The notes: generated by a model not told the origin, from the sequence alone. A stretch of DNA of 64,000 nucleotides from Brevibacterium sp. CS2 (GCF_005280295.1 NZ_CP040020.1:620001-684000), one strand, 5' to 3'; shown: positions 7,642-18,490, numbered from the stretch's first letter. Translations and numbers: made by a program.

Positions 7642-9276
7642 TCAGGCGACGAAGGAGAGCTCGCGGGCCCGGCGGTCGACGAGGTACTGCGTGTACGCCG
7701 GGGTCGTGAGGAAGTCGGGGAACTCCTCGCGCAGTGCGGTCTGGCGGAAGATCTCCACCGCATCGCAGTAGTGGTCGGCCGGGTGCCGCGGGATCGTCGC
7801 GAGCTCCTCGGCGAGGAACCGGTCGACGAGCGAGCGGGTGACGGTGCGCCCGTCCTCGAGCTGCGCGCCGTGCTGCACCCACTGCCAGATCTGGCCGCGG
7901 GCGATCTCCGCGGTCGCGGCGTCCTCCATGAGGTTGTTCAGCGCCACCGCCCCGGTGCCGCCGAGCCAGGCGTTGAGGTAGCCGAGGCCCACGCGGATGT
8001 TCGCGCGTACACCCGCCTCGGTCGGGGTGCCGTCCATCCCGGACATGTCGATGAGGTCCTCGGCGGACACCGCCACGTCCTCGCGCAGCCGGTCCAGCTG
8101 GTGCGGGCGGTCGCCGAGCACCGCGTCGAAGGCCTCCTGCGCCACCGGGATGAGGTCCGGGTGGGCGACCCACGAGCCGTCGAAGCCGTCGCCGGCCTCA
8201 CGCTGCTTGTCGGCCCGCACCTGCTCGAAGGCGTGCGCGGTGGTCTCCGGCTCGCGGCGGTTGGGGATGAAGGCGCTCATCCCGCCGATCGCGTGCGCCC
8301 CACGCTTGTGGCAGGTCTGCACGAGCAGCTCGGTGTAGGCCCGCATGAAGGGCACCGTCATGGTGACCTCGGAGCGGTCCGGCAGCAGGAAGTCGCGGTG
8401 GTTCCGGAAGTTCTTGATGAGGGAGAAGATGTAGTCCCAGCGGCCGGCGTTGAGCCCGGCGATGTGCTCGCGCATCTCCCACAGGATCTCCTCCATCTGG
8501 AAGGCCGCGGTGATCGTCTCGATGAGCACGGTCGCACGGATGGTGCCCTGCGGGATGCCGAGCCAATCCTGCGCGAACACGAACACGTCGTTCCACAGCT
8601 TCGCCTCGCGGGCGGCCTCGAGCTTCGCGATGTAGAAGTACGGTCCGCGGCCGCGGGCGATGAGCTCGGCGGCGTTGTGGAAGAGGTAGAGGCCGAAGTC
8701 GACGAGGGAGGCCGAGGCGGCGAACTCCGAGCCGTTGTCGTCGACGAAACGCAGGTGCTTCTCCGGCAGGTGCCAGCCGCGCGGGCGGACGACGATGGTG
8801 GGCGGCGTCGGGTTGGTCACACGGTACTGCTTCCCGGTGTCCGCCGCAGTGAACTCGAGCTCCCCGCGCACCGCGCGGGTGAGGTTCCCGATCCCGGTCA
8901 CGATGTTGTCCCAGGTGGGGGACGTGGCGTCTTCGAGGTCGGCGAGCCAGACGCGGGCGGCGGAGTTGAGGGCGTTGACCGCCATGCGGGCCGACACCGG
9001 CCCGGTGATCTCGACTCGGCGGTCCTCGAGACCGGGGGCGCCGCGGTGGCCGGCGACCTGCCAGTCAGCGTCCTCACGGATGCTGCGGGTCTCGGCCTTG
9101 AAGGTGGGGAACCGGCCGTGGTCGATGTTCGCCCGGCGCACCTCGCGCGCGGAGAGGATCTCGCGGCGGCGGCCGACGAACTCCTCGTGCAGCGCGGCAA
9201 CGAAGTCGAGGGCCTCGGCGGTGAGGATCTGCTCGTAACCGGTCGTCATGGGGCCGGTGATGATCATGCGGGACAT
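7642..9276 (-). CDS. aceB: malate synthase A
   Basis: 544 aa, the typical length for the A isoform (about 530-550 aa). It condenses acetyl-CoA with glyoxylate to malate in the glyoxylate shunt. Recognisable blocks are RPRGWHLPEKH, TGPVSARMAVNALNS, VLIETITAAFQMEEILWEMREH (containing the catalytic-site Arg/Glu region) and DGSWVAHPDLI near the C-terminus. The ATG at 9276 is chosen because AGGAG lies 9 nt upstream; an ATG at 9285 abuts the Shine-Dalgarno sequence. It lies downstream of aceA on the same strand, 149 bp away with a strong hairpin between, so it may be expressed both from aceA read-through and from its own start. Confidence 0.95.
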   Translation of the reverse strand: MSRMIITGPMTTGYEQILTAEALDFVAALHEEFVGRRREILSAREVRRANIDHGRFPTFKAETRSIREDADWQVAGHRGAPGLEDRRVEITGPVSARMAVNALNSAARVWLADLEDATSPTWDNIVTGIGNLTRAVRGELEFTAADTGKQYRVTNPTPPTIVVRPRGWHLPEKHLRFVDDNGSEFAASASLVDFGLYLFHNAAELIARGRGPYFYIAKLEAAREAKLWNDVFVFAQDWLGIPQGTIRATVLIETITAAFQMEEILWEMREHIAGLNAGRWDYIFSLIKNFRNHRDFLLPDRSEVTMTVPFMRAYTELLVQTCHKRGAHAIGGMSAFIPNRREPETTAHAFEQVRADKQREAGDGFDGSWVAHPDLIPVAQEAFDAVLGDRPHQLDRLREDVAVSAEDLIDMSGMDGTPTEAGVRANIRVGLGYLNAWLGGTGAVALNNLMEDAATAEIARGQIWQWVQHGAQLEDGRTVTRSLVDRFLAEELATIPRHPADHYCDAVEIFRQTALREEFPDFLTTPAYTQYLVDRRARELSFVA

Positions 9277-9304
9277 CGGTGTCATCTCCTGGTGAAGAAG
9301 GGGT

Positions 9305-9340
9305 GCGGTGCCCGGTACCGGCTCAGGTACCGGGCACCGC
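9305..9340. terminator. 15-bp perfect hairpin between aceA and aceB
   Basis: Arms 9305-9319 and 9326-9340 are perfectly complementary (core GGTGCCCGGTACC / GGTACCGGGCACC) around a 6-nt loop. It follows aceA and precedes aceB on the minus strand, so it may attenuate or terminate the aceA transcript or stabilise its 3' end. Confidence 0.6.
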
Positions 9341-9425
9341 GTGTCGTGGCCAACCGGGGCCGGGGGCTAAACCCCTGAAAAGCCCTCGGGCCCGGATGGC
9401 ACGCTATGGGTGAGGCCCCGGTCGC

Positions 9426-10706
<1,281 letters not shown>

Positions 10707-10945
10707 GAAGATCACTCCTGAGTCAAGGGTTTGGCGTTGCTGTGCGGGTCGTGCGGTGGTGCTGGTCAAGCCGCCTCCGTCCCGGTCCGATCGAATCGTT
10801 CCGGTTCTTTGGTGGTGTTCACCAGTCTGGGCGGATCTGCGAGGCGTGCACAGAGGTTTCTCGTTAGAAATCTGGCGATATTTCCGCTGTATAGAATTCA
10901 GCCGGTTCTGTGGCGGGAAATCGCACAGGATGGGACACTGGAGGC

Positions 10946-12487
10946 ATGGCCACCGGATCCCGCACCCCTGCTCGCACCGCCGCGAGCACCCCCGTCCACG
11001 CCTCGGAGCACCCGGCTCAGCGCACCTCGGAGCGGCTCACCGAGCGCCGCACCGCGGACGAGGCACCCGTCACCGATGCGCTGAGCATCGGTCGCAAGGT
11101 GCGCCACTTCCGCACGCGGTGCGATCTCACCCTGGGGCAGCTCGGCGAGGCGGTGGGCCGGGCGGCCTCCCAGATCTCCTCGATCGAGAACGGCAAGCGC
11201 GAGCCCTCGCTCACCATACTCTCCGCCCTCGCCGAGGCGCTCGGCACCTCGACCGAGGAGCTGCTCGACCCGCACCCGCTCGACGCCCGGCAGGCGCTCG
11301 AGCTCGAGGCGGAGCGCGCACAGAATTCCCCGCTCTATTCCTCGCTCGATCTCCCGCAGGTGCGGGTGAAGTCGCTGCCGCAGGACGCGCTCGAGGCGAT
11401 CGTCGGCCTCCAGCGGCAGCTGAGGCAGGTCGTGCGCAACCGCGCCGCGACCCCGGAGGAGGCCAGGCGGGCCAACAAGCGCCTGCGCGAGACCATGCGT
11501 GCGCGCAACAACCACTTCGCCGAGCTCGAGGCGCAGGCCGCCGAGGTGCTCGAAGCGATCGGTTACGAGGACGGCCCGCTGAGCCAGCGGCAGGCCGCGC
11601 GGATCGCCGAGCGGCTGGGGTTCTCGCTCCACTACGTATCCGATCTGCCGAAGTCCACCCGCTCGGTCTCCGACACCCGCAACCGGCGCCTCTACCTGTC
11701 GAACGAGGACGCCTCCGGCCACGACCCCCGCTCGCACTTGCTCACCGCGCTGGCGGCGCACCTGCTCGGGCACACGCCGCCCTCGGACTACGGCGAGTTC
11801 CTGTCCCAGCGCGTCGAGGCGAACTATCTGGCCGCCGCGCTGCTCCTGCCGGAGAAGGCCGCGGTGCCGTTCCTGGCGGAGGCGAAGAAGGACCGCCGGA
11901 TCTCCATCGAGGAGCTGCGCGATTTCTTCGGAGTGAGCTACGAGACCGCCGCCCACCGGTTCACCAATCTCGCGACCGAGCATTTCGGGCTGCCCGTGCA
12001 CTTCATGAAGGTCCACATCTCCGGCACCGTGCACAAAGCGTACTCGAACGACGGCCTGCCGTTCCCCACCGATCCGCTCGGCGCGATCGAGGGCCAGTAC
12101 GCGTGCAAGCGCTTCACCTCGCGCACGGTCTACCGGGTATCCGACCGGTTCAGCCCCTACTTCCAGTACACCGACACCCCCTCCGGCACGTTCTGGTGCA
12201 CGGCCCGCGTGCTGCCCGGCGCCGGCGACTTCTCGGTGAGCGTCGGCGTGCCGTTCGCGCACGTCAAGTGGTTCGATGGCCGGGAGACGGCCAAGCGCTC
12301 CGAGTCGCGCTGCCCGGACCCCACGTGCTGCCGGCGGGCGCCGGAGCAGCTCGAGGACAAGTGGGCCGAGACCTCCTGGCCGGCCGCCCGCACCCACGCC
12401 TCGCTGCTCGCCGCGGTGCCGCCCGGCGTGTTCCCCGGCGTCGACACGACCGAGGTGTACCAGTTCCTCGAACGGCACTCAGGGTAG
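10946..12487 (+). CDS. RamB/ScfR-type short-chain acyl-responsive XRE regulator
   Basis: 513 aa from ATG 10946 (GGAG 4 nt upstream). It has an XRE helix-turn-helix at about residues 48-105 ([20 protein letters not shown]). A central IrrE/ImmA-like domain has the sequence AAHLLGH where a metallopeptidase would have HExxH, so catalysis looks lost. A long C-terminal domain with a Cys group (CPDPTCCRR) is typical of the ScfR superfamily (RamB, PrpR, MccR), whose members sense short-chain acyl-CoA. The divergent position next to aceA strongly suggests control of the glyoxylate shunt. The intergenic region 10707-10945 contains an AT-rich core with GAAA-N10-TTTC (10867-10884) but no match to the Corynebacterium RamB motif. 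Confidence 0.85.
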   Translation: MATGSRTPARTAASTPVHASEHPAQRTSERLTERRTADEAPVTDALSIGRKVRHFRTRCDLTLGQLGEAVGRAASQISSIENGKREPSLTILSALAEALGTSTEELLDPHPLDARQALELEAERAQNSPLYSSLDLPQVRVKSLPQDALEAIVGLQRQLRQVVRNRAATPEEARRANKRLRETMRARNNHFAELEAQAAEVLEAIGYEDGPLSQRQAARIAERLGFSLHYVSDLPKSTRSVSDTRNRRLYLSNEDASGHDPRSHLLTALAAHLLGHTPPSDYGEFLSQRVEANYLAAALLLPEKAAVPFLAEAKKDRRISIEELRDFFGVSYETAAHRFTNLATEHFGLPVHFMKVHISGTVHKAYSNDGLPFPTDPLGAIEGQYACKRFTSRTVYRVSDRFSPYFQYTDTPSGTFWCTARVLPGAGDFSVSVGVPFAHVKWFDGRETAKRSESRCPDPTCCRRAPEQLEDKWAETSWPAARTHASLLAAVPPGVFPGVDTTEVYQFLERHSG

Positions 12488-12616
12488 GGATCCATCTCGA
12501 CGTGGCCGGCCCGGCGCTCGGGGCGGTCGCAGTGCTATCGGCCCGGAGAGCTCGGTCCGGTGATCTCGGTGCACGCTAGGCTGAAGTGGCCTGCCGCCCC
12601 GGACGAAGGAGTCCCC

Positions 12617-13066
12617 GTGCCCACCGATCCTCACCCCGCCCCGGCATCGTCCGCCGCGGACGCCGCGACGACCTCCGCGCTCCCGCTCCTCGAGTTCGCC
12701 TCCCGTTCGATCGCCGGTGCCACCGCGATCGTCACCGGAGCGGCGAGCGGGATGGGTCGCGCCACCGCCGCACTGTTCGCACTCGAGGGAGCCCACGTCG
12801 TCCTCGCCGATCGCGAGCTCGACCCTCTCGCCGAGGTGATCGACGAGATCGAGGAGCTCGCCCCGAGCGCCCGGGCGCTCGCCGTCCCCTGCGATGTGAG
12901 TCGCCCGGAGGACCTCAGCACGCTCGTCGACACCGCGGTCGAGCAGTTCGGCGGGATCGACCTGCTCGTCAACAACGCCGGGGTGTCGCGGCGGAACTCC
13001 GTCGCCCAGGAGGACGAGGAGTTCGAGCGGGTGTGGCAGGAGGTCCTCGACATCAACCTCAGCTCT
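12617..13066 (+). pseudogene. truncated short-chain dehydrogenase/reductase
   Basis: Starts at GTG 12617 behind GAAGGAG (5-nt spacing). The first 150 residues are a good classical SDR: GAASGMGRATAALFALEG (cofactor loop TGxxxGxG), CDVSRPEDL and NNAG at the expected positions, then DINLSS. The match stops at about 13066, before the Ser and YxxxK catalytic residues and the C-terminal half. Family members are about 250-280 aa. From there the frame runs on antisensically to the next gene's reading frame. A deletion joining this gene to foreign or neighbouring sequence is the simplest reading. Confidence 0.75.
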
Positions 13067-13091
13067 GCAGGGGATCCACGTCGCAGCACCG

Positions 13092-13697
13092 GTGGTGAAG
13101 TCCGCTCTTCTCCCGGTCGATCTTCCACAAGAAAAGGCCTTCATCCTGCGGCGGGTGAGGATCGATTCGACGGATCGATCCGTCGACTTCCCCATCAAGC
13201 CCTGGCTGGCGAACGACCAGTCGACGGAGAGCATCCGGTCATGGGTCGACGGCGAAGACGGCCTCGCCCCTCTGCAGCCCACCCTCGTCCTGCATTCGGA
13301 GGGAGGGATCCTCCGCGATGCCCGGGTCGATCATGCTCTCGACACCGAGCAGCTCGAACACTTCACTCGAGCAGCGGAGGACGAGGATTCCCCGTGGTGG
13401 GTCATCGAGGATCCCAACACGAGAACCGGTCTGCTCGTCTCCCGGGAGCACCATCTCGTCACCGTCGAGACCGACGATGACGGCGCCACGGTGCACATCC
13501 ATGTCGAACCCCGCCGAGCAAAAGCCGAACGCGACAAGCAGCGGGATCGCTTCGCCCGCCGGTGGGGCCCGTGGCTCGACCCGGACGCAGCACTCGGCCC
13601 CGATCAGATCCGGCGTGGCATCGCTCGCGCCGAGGAGATGGTGCTCGAACTCCTTGCCGAGGAGACGACCGACGACAGTGAGGACAGCGACGCATGA
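13092..13697 (+). CDS. protein of unknown function, possibly 5'-truncated
   Basis: 201 aa from GTG 13092. The sequence is acidic with a central SPWWVIEDPNTRTGLLVSRE stretch, an Arg/Lys-rich helix (RRAKAERDKQRDRFARRWGPW) and an acidic C-terminus. No family was recognised. There is no Shine-Dalgarno before the GTG, and the reading frame stays open upstream into the broken dehydrogenase (IHVAAP precedes it), so the native start may have been lost in the same rearrangement. It overlaps the next gene by 4 nt (ATGA), so the two are probably translated together. Confidence 0.55.
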   Translation: MVKSALLPVDLPQEKAFILRRVRIDSTDRSVDFPIKPWLANDQSTESIRSWVDGEDGLAPLQPTLVLHSEGGILRDARVDHALDTEQLEHFTRAAEDEDSPWWVIEDPNTRTGLLVSREHHLVTVETDDDGATVHIHVEPRRAKAERDKQRDRFARRWGPWLDPDAALGPDQIRRGIARAEEMVLELLAEETTDDSEDSDA

Positions 13698-13993
13698 TGA
13701 GCACGAAGATCACGCTCGACCACGGCGACATCGACATCGACCTCCCGGCCGAGGGGCAGCGGCCGCGCGGCTGCGACTGGAACGAGTCGGTCTGCACCGA
13801 CACCCCGACCCACACGATCGTCGTCCCGGACCATGACGAGGATGCCTCCGGGCCGCACGCCTCCACCTACTGCGCTCGGCATTATGCGGTCTCGCTCGCC
13901 GAGCTCCTCACGCTGCACGTGCAGCAGTGCTCCGGCGGCGTGCGCGAACACCTGTCAGCCTACGGCGAGATCAGCGCACCTCGGTGGCTGTGA
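13694..13993 (+). CDS. small Cys/His-containing protein of unknown function
   Basis: 99 aa, starting MMSTKITLDHGDIDIDLP, overlapping the upstream gene by 4 nt. It contains three to four spaced Cys (RGCDWNESVC, TYCARH, VQQC) and His residues that could bind a metal, but the pattern does not fit a family I know. Its coupling to the 201-aa gene suggests a two-protein unit. The following 187 bp to the lipoprotein gene show nothing recognisable. Confidence 0.55.
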   Translation: MMSTKITLDHGDIDIDLPAEGQRPRGCDWNESVCTDTPTHTIVVPDHDEDASGPHASTYCARHYAVSLAELLTLHVQQCSGGVREHLSAYGEISAPRWL

Positions 13994-14180
13994 CCGGCGG
14001 GCTGCGGACCCGCGGTCCCGAGCCGCCGCCCAGCCCCCACCCGCGCACGATGTGTCGAGGCCGGAACACGAATGGCCGGAAGGCCACTGCCGTCGCAACA
14101 GGTGCCACACGCACCGTTCATAGGTTGGGATCAAGAGGTTCGCCGCAGGAGCGGGAACCGCGATCCCCAGGAGAGACACC

Positions 14181-14765
14181 ATGCGACGAGCACTCATCAC
14201 CAAGTCCGCGACGGTCGTCGCCGGGCTCGCCACTGCCCTCACCCTGTCCGCCTGCAGCTTCGAGTTCTCCGTCGGCCCCGGCAGCGAAGGCAACGACGAG
14301 GAGCAGACGGAGGAGACCACCGAGCGCGACCGCAACGGCGACGAGGGGACCGGCGCCGAGGACACGAACGGCGGCGGCTCTCGCGACGACTCGGGCACCG
14401 AGGAGCGCGACATCCCCGACCAGGACCCCACCGAGGACACCGGCACCGGTTCCGGCAGCGACTCCGGTTCGGGCAGCGGCAGGTCGTCCGAGGACGAGTA
14501 CACCTCCGGTTCCGGCGACGGCTCCGACGTCACGATCCCGGGCAGCGAGCTCGCGGTATCGGTCAAGGAGGCCGCGGAGGAGGAGTCCGGCGTCACCGGC
14601 ATCGACGTCACCTGCCGCGACCTCAACGCCTACGCCGTCGGCGCCTCGACCACCTGCGACATGGAGATGCCGAACGGGGACAAGTACTTCCCGCTCGTCA
14701 AGGTCACCTCGATCTCCGGCGGGAACGTCGAGTACAAGCTCGAGTTCCCCGGCGTCCACTTCTGA
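14181..14765 (+). CDS. DUF4333-like lipoprotein
   Basis: 194 aa from ATG 14181 with GGAGAG 5-6 nt upstream. Signal peptide and lipobox TLSAC (lipid Cys at residue 25) place it on the outer face of the membrane. A long Asp/Glu/Gly/Ser-rich linker (about residues 32-115) spans the wall. A C-terminal domain with two Cys (VTCRDLNAYAVGASTTCDM) resembles DUF4333 domains of actinobacterial lipoproteins, where the Cys pair forms a disulfide. Function unknown. Confidence 0.7.
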   Translation: MRRALITKSATVVAGLATALTLSACSFEFSVGPGSEGNDEEQTEETTERDRNGDEGTGAEDTNGGGSRDDSGTEERDIPDQDPTEDTGTGSGSDSGSGSGRSSEDEYTSGSGDGSDVTIPGSELAVSVKEAAEEESGVTGIDVTCRDLNAYAVGASTTCDMEMPNGDKYFPLVKVTSISGGNVEYKLEFPGVHF

Positions 14766-14825
14766 TCCGAGCCGCTTCTGATCCGAGCCGCAGCTCCGCG
14801 GCACCGCAACTCCGGAGCACCGTGA

Positions 14826-14891
14826 ACTGTGGGGCGAACGAGTGGGAGCAGGGCCATCAACGGCCCCGCACTCCCCCGTTCGCCCCACAGT
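14826..14891. terminator. 66-bp bidirectional hairpin between convergent genes
   Basis: Outer arms ACTGTGGGGCGAACG (14826-14840) and CGTTCGCCCCACAGT (14877-14891) are perfectly complementary, and the interior (GGGAGC-GGGCC / GGCCC-GC-CTCCC) continues the stem with small bulges. It lies between the convergent lipoprotein and hydrolase genes and should terminate both. Confidence 0.6.
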
Positions 14892-14987
14892 CGCGTGCGC
14901 GGGCCGCACGGGCAGGCCGTGCCCGAGGTGCCGCGCACCCGGGAACCCACCCGGTCCGAGGCACCCTGCGGCTCGGCGCACGCCGGC

Positions 14988-15536
14988 TCAGCCGGCGAGC
15001 ATCTCCCGCACGTCGGCCGCGCTCACGAGCTCGATCTGCGGGGCGTAGAGGCCCATGACATGGAGCGCCGCCCGGCCGTTCTCCGCGCTCGAAGCCGCGC
15101 ACGCATCGGTGACGATGCTCACCTGCATACCGGCGTCGGCGGCGGCGAGCGCGGTGGAGATCACGCAGCAGTCCGTCGACACCCCGGTGAGCACGAGGTG
15201 CGCATCCGCTCCCGCCCGTGCCGCGAGCTCCGCGCCCCATTTGCCGAAGGTCGGCGCGTCGACCGGCGGCCGCGCGGACAGCTCCGCGGCCCCGTCGACG
15301 AGGGCGTACAGCGGGTCCGCGGCACTGACATCGGCGAACGGCCACTGCCGGAAGTAGTCGCCCCAGGCCGTCGACCGGTCCGCGGTCGGCAGCCAGCGGG
15401 TCACGCTCACCCGGCCCTCGAACAGCGGCGCGATCTCCCGGATCCGCGCGAACGCCTTAGCGAAATCCGGCGATGACCAGTCCGAGCCCGGTTCGGCGAA
15501 GATCGCCTGCGGGTCGATGACGACGAGGTGGGGCAC
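14988..15536 (-). CDS. isochorismatase-family cysteine hydrolase
   Basis: 182 aa from GTG 15536. Another in-frame GTG at 15650 would add 38 low-complexity residues; the chosen start puts the first strand VPHLVVIDPQ at the N-terminus as in relatives. The catalytic triad is visible: Asp in VVIDPQ, Lys in PTFGKW and Cys in VSTDCCVISTA. Family members hydrolyse isochorismate, nicotinamide, carbamoylsarcosine, ureidoacrylate or biuret. It lies downstream of an NCS1 nucleobase/allantoin-type permease on the same strand, so a role in breaking down an imported amide-bearing heterocycle is plausible but unproven. Confidence 0.8.
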   Translation of the reverse strand: MPHLVVIDPQAIFAEPGSDWSSPDFAKAFARIREIAPLFEGRVSVTRWLPTADRSTAWGDYFRQWPFADVSAADPLYALVDGAAELSARPPVDAPTFGKWGAELAARAGADAHLVLTGVSTDCCVISTALAAADAGMQVSIVTDACAASSAENGRAALHVMGLYAPQIELVSAADVREMLAG

Positions 15537-15665
15537 CCGGGTGCGGTAGGCCCGGAACGCAGGCTGCCCCTCGGCCCGCCCCTCGACCCCGGCAGCCGCC
15601 GGATCCGAGGAGCCCAGCCGGCTCCGCGGCACCCACCGCTCCCGAGGCACCCACCGGCTTCGCCG

Positions 15666-17177
15666 TCATCCCCGGCCCCCGTCGAGCGGGCCGGGCGCGT
15701 TGTCGAGCCCCGCCACGGCGAGCTCGGCTGCCGCTGCCTCCTGCCGGCGGATCGTCCGGCGGCGCAGCAGCAGGGTGACGAGGAACGACAGCACGAGGGC
15801 GAGGAGCACCCCGAGGTTCGCGTACGCCCAGGTGCCCTCCTTCCCGCCGAGCGGGCCGAGCAGGTACCCCTGCCAGTTGTTCCAGGCCGCCTCGGCGGCG
15901 AACTGGTTGATGACGAGGCCCCAGCCGAGCACGGAGGCCACGGCCATCGTCACCAGGCTCGTCCAGTCGAACGCCCCGTAGACGCCACGGGCGTCGAACA
16001 GCGAGGGCTCGTGGTAGTCGGCGCGGCGGGTGAGGATGTCGGCGATGAGGATGCCGGCCCATGCGGCGAGCGGCACGCCGAGCGTGATGAGGAAGCTCTG
16101 GAACGGCCCCAGGAAGTCCTGTGCGAAGAACACCACCCAGATCGTGCCGATCGTGAGGATGAGCCCGTCGATGCCGGCCGCGACCGGGCGCGGGATCCGG
16201 ATCCCCAGGCTGAGCAGGGTGAGGCCGGAGGAGTAGATGCCGAGCACCGCGCCGGACACGAGCGCGAGCAGCGCGGTGATCCAGAACGGGATGAGCGCCC
16301 ACACCGGCAGCAGGGTGGCGAGCGCGCCCACCGGGTCGACGGCGACGGCGTCCATGAGGGCGGGGTCGGAGCCGGCGAGCAGCAGGCCGACGGTGACGAG
16401 GATGACCGGCGCGGCCGAGCCGCCGATCGTGTTCCACACGACGATCGAGGAGTCCGAGGCGGAGCGCCTCTGGTAGCGCGACCAGTCGGCGGCGATGTTG
16501 ATCCAGCCGAGGCCGAACCCGGTCATCACCATGACGAGCGCCCCGATCATCTGCTGCGGGCTGCCGTGCGGGAGCGCCATCACGGCGGCGAAGTCGATGT
16601 GCGGGATGACGAGGACGACGTAGAGGACGGTGATCGCCCCGGTGAGCCAGGTGAGGATCGACTGGAGCCGCATGATCATGTGGTAGCCGAGCACCGAGGC
16701 GGTGACGATGACGCCGGCGACGACGAGCGCGGCGATCACCCGCACCCCGGTGCCGCTCGCCCAGCCGAGCGCCTCGAACACCGTGGCGGTGGCGAGGACG
16801 GCGGTGATCGCGAGGAAGGTCTCCCAGCCGATCGAGGTCAGCCAGGACACGATGCCCGGCACCTTCTGCCCGTGCACGCCGAAGGCCGCGCGGGAGAGCA
16901 CCATCGTCGGGGCGCTGCCGCGCTTGCCGGCGATCGCGATGAGCCCGCACAGGAAGAACGAGACGACGACGCCGATCACCGTGACGACGGTCGCCTGGAG
17001 GAATGAGATCCCGAAGCCGAGCACCCACGAGCCGTAGCTCATGCCGAACACGGAGACGTTCGCGGCGAACCACGGCCAGAACAGGTCGGAGGGCTTCGCG
17101 GTGCGCTGGGCGTCGTCGACGATCTCGATGCCGGTCATCTCGACGAGCGGGGTTCGTTCCACGGCGGTTCCCGTCAC
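15666..17177 (-). CDS. NCS1-family purine/cytosine/allantoin permease
   Basis: 503 aa, about 12 membrane helices. It opens with a cytosolic stretch followed by DLFWPWFAANVSVFGMSYGSW, the typical NCS1 helix 1, then GKRGSAPTMVLSRAAFGVHG and the GFGLGWINIAADWSRY helix 6 motif, with helix 8 ending in LGPFQSFLITLGVPLAAW. It should symport a nucleobase-type compound with a cation. It probably forms an operon with the downstream cysteine hydrolase. No close upstream promoter was certain; the 71-bp gap to the L-2-hydroxyglutarate oxidase gene is AT-rich. Confidence 0.88.
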   Translation of the reverse strand: MTGTAVERTPLVEMTGIEIVDDAQRTAKPSDLFWPWFAANVSVFGMSYGSWVLGFGISFLQATVVTVIGVVVSFFLCGLIAIAGKRGSAPTMVLSRAAFGVHGQKVPGIVSWLTSIGWETFLAITAVLATATVFEALGWASGTGVRVIAALVVAGVIVTASVLGYHMIMRLQSILTWLTGAITVLYVVLVIPHIDFAAVMALPHGSPQQMIGALVMVMTGFGLGWINIAADWSRYQRRSASDSSIVVWNTIGGSAAPVILVTVGLLLAGSDPALMDAVAVDPVGALATLLPVWALIPFWITALLALVSGAVLGIYSSGLTLLSLGIRIPRPVAAGIDGLILTIGTIWVVFFAQDFLGPFQSFLITLGVPLAAWAGILIADILTRRADYHEPSLFDARGVYGAFDWTSLVTMAVASVLGWGLVINQFAAEAAWNNWQGYLLGPLGGKEGTWAYANLGVLLALVLSFLVTLLLRRRTIRRQEAAAAELAVAGLDNAPGPLDGGRG

Positions 17178-17248
17178 TGGGCTGCAGGGTCGAGGCCCAT
17201 CATCACGCCTTTATCACAGATACGCAATTAAGCGCATCCGGGCTCACC

Positions 17249-18490
17249 TCACCGCAGCGAGCCGAGCGCCTTGTCGACGATGTGCTCGGCGATCGCCATC
17301 GAGCTCGTCGCCCCCGGGGATGGCGCATTGCGCACCTGGGTGAGTCGGCCGCGGGTGGTGATGACGAAGTCGTCGACGAGCGAGCCGTCGGCGTTCATCG
17401 CCTGCGCCCGCACGCCGCGCGGACCGGGCTTGACGGTCAGCGGGTCGAGGTCGGGGACGAAGCGCTGCGCCTCGGCGATGAACGCCTTGGGCGACACCGC
17501 GGTGCGGGCCTCGCGGGCGGCGGCCTTGACGTTGTCCTTGGCGAACTTCCAGAACCCCTTGTACCCCAGGGTGGAGCCGATGTCGCCGAGGTCGAACCCG
17601 CCCTTCGAGTACCCGCGCGTGTACTTCTCCCGCCCCATCGACAGGAAGGCGTTGGGGCCGAGCATGAGCGCGCCGTCGATCCGGCGGGTGAGGTGGACGC
17701 CGAGGAACGGGTACGCCGGATCCGGGACCGGATAGATCAGACCCTTGACCACGTCCGCGGCGGGCTGCTCGATGAGGAAGTAGTCGCCGGAGAACGGCAC
17801 GATCCGCGGCTCCGCCTCGAGGCCCGAGGCGCGTGCCAGGCGGTCCGCCTGCAGGCCGGCGCAGGTGACGACGAGGTCGAAGGAGCCGGCGTCCTGGGTC
17901 ATCTTCGACTCGACCCCGGGCATCGCGAGCGCGACCCGCACCTCGTTGCCCATGGTGTCGAGCCGGGCGACCTCGGAGTTGTACTCGATGCGCCCGCCGG
18001 CGGCGAGCACGTCGTTGCCGAACGCCTCGGTCAGGGCGACAAAATCGACGATCGCGGTGTGCGGGGAGTGGAGGGCGAGGACACCGCGGACGTTCGGCTC
18101 GATCTCGCGCATCTCGTGCCGATCGAGGAGCGCGACGTGCGGCACGCCGTTGGCGCGCGCACGCTCGTGGATCTTCTCCAGCCGGTCGACCTCGAGCGTG
18201 GTGTGGGCGACGACGAGCTTGCCGCACTCGTCGTAGGGGATGCCGTTGACGGCGGCGTACTGGACGAGCATCTCCACACCCCGCCGGCACAGCTGCGCCT
18301 TGAGGCTGCCCGGCTCGTAGTAGAGGCCGGCGTGCACGACGCCGGAGTTGTGGCCGGTCTGGTGGGCGGCGAGGTGGGATTCCTTCTCGAAGACGGTGAC
18401 GGTGGCCTCGGGTTCGCGGAGGGCGAGCTCGCGGGCGACGGCGGTGCCGATGATGCCTCCGCCGACGACGGCGATGCGTGAGATTGTCAT
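17249..18490 (-). CDS. lhgO: L-2-hydroxyglutarate oxidase
   Basis: 413 aa from ATG 18490. The N-terminal Rossmann motif IAVVGGGIIGTAVARELALRE binds FAD, followed by FEKE and the DAO-family HQTGHNSGVVHAGLYY block. The C-terminal PGPRGVRAQA and NAPSPGATSSMAIAEHI blocks are characteristic of LhgO, a membrane-associated oxidase that converts L-2-hydroxyglutarate to 2-oxoglutarate. It is the most specific match among the DAO family. The large FAD/Fe-S enzyme at 2.8-5.8 kb could serve the D-isomer, but the two are not linked. It diverges from the DNA methyltransferase with 119 bp between. Confidence 0.9.
   Translation of the reverse strand: MTISRIAVVGGGIIGTAVARELALREPEATVTVFEKESHLAAHQTGHNSGVVHAGLYYEPGSLKAQLCRRGVEMLVQYAAVNGIPYDECGKLVVAHTTLEVDRLEKIHERARANGVPHVALLDRHEMREIEPNVRGVLALHSPHTAIVDFVALTEAFGNDVLAAGGRIEYNSEVARLDTMGNEVRVALAMPGVESKMTQDAGSFDLVVTCAGLQADRLARASGLEAEPRIVPFSGDYFLIEQPAADVVKGLIYPVPDPAYPFLGVHLTRRIDGALMLGPNAFLSMGREKYTRGYSKGGFDLGDIGSTLGYKGFWKFAKDNVKAAAREARTAVSPKAFIAEAQRFVPDLDPLTVKPGPRGVRAQAMNADGSLVDDFVITTRGRLTQVRNAPSPGATSSMAIAEHIVDKALGSLR

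Noticed and set aside
7618-9378. Long open frame antisense to malate synthase
   Set aside because: Shadow frame with no family features; aceB motifs are intact on the other strand.
10707-10945. RamB operator between aceA and the regulator
   Set aside because: No match to the Corynebacterium AAAGTTTGCAAA-type motif; only an AT-rich core was seen.
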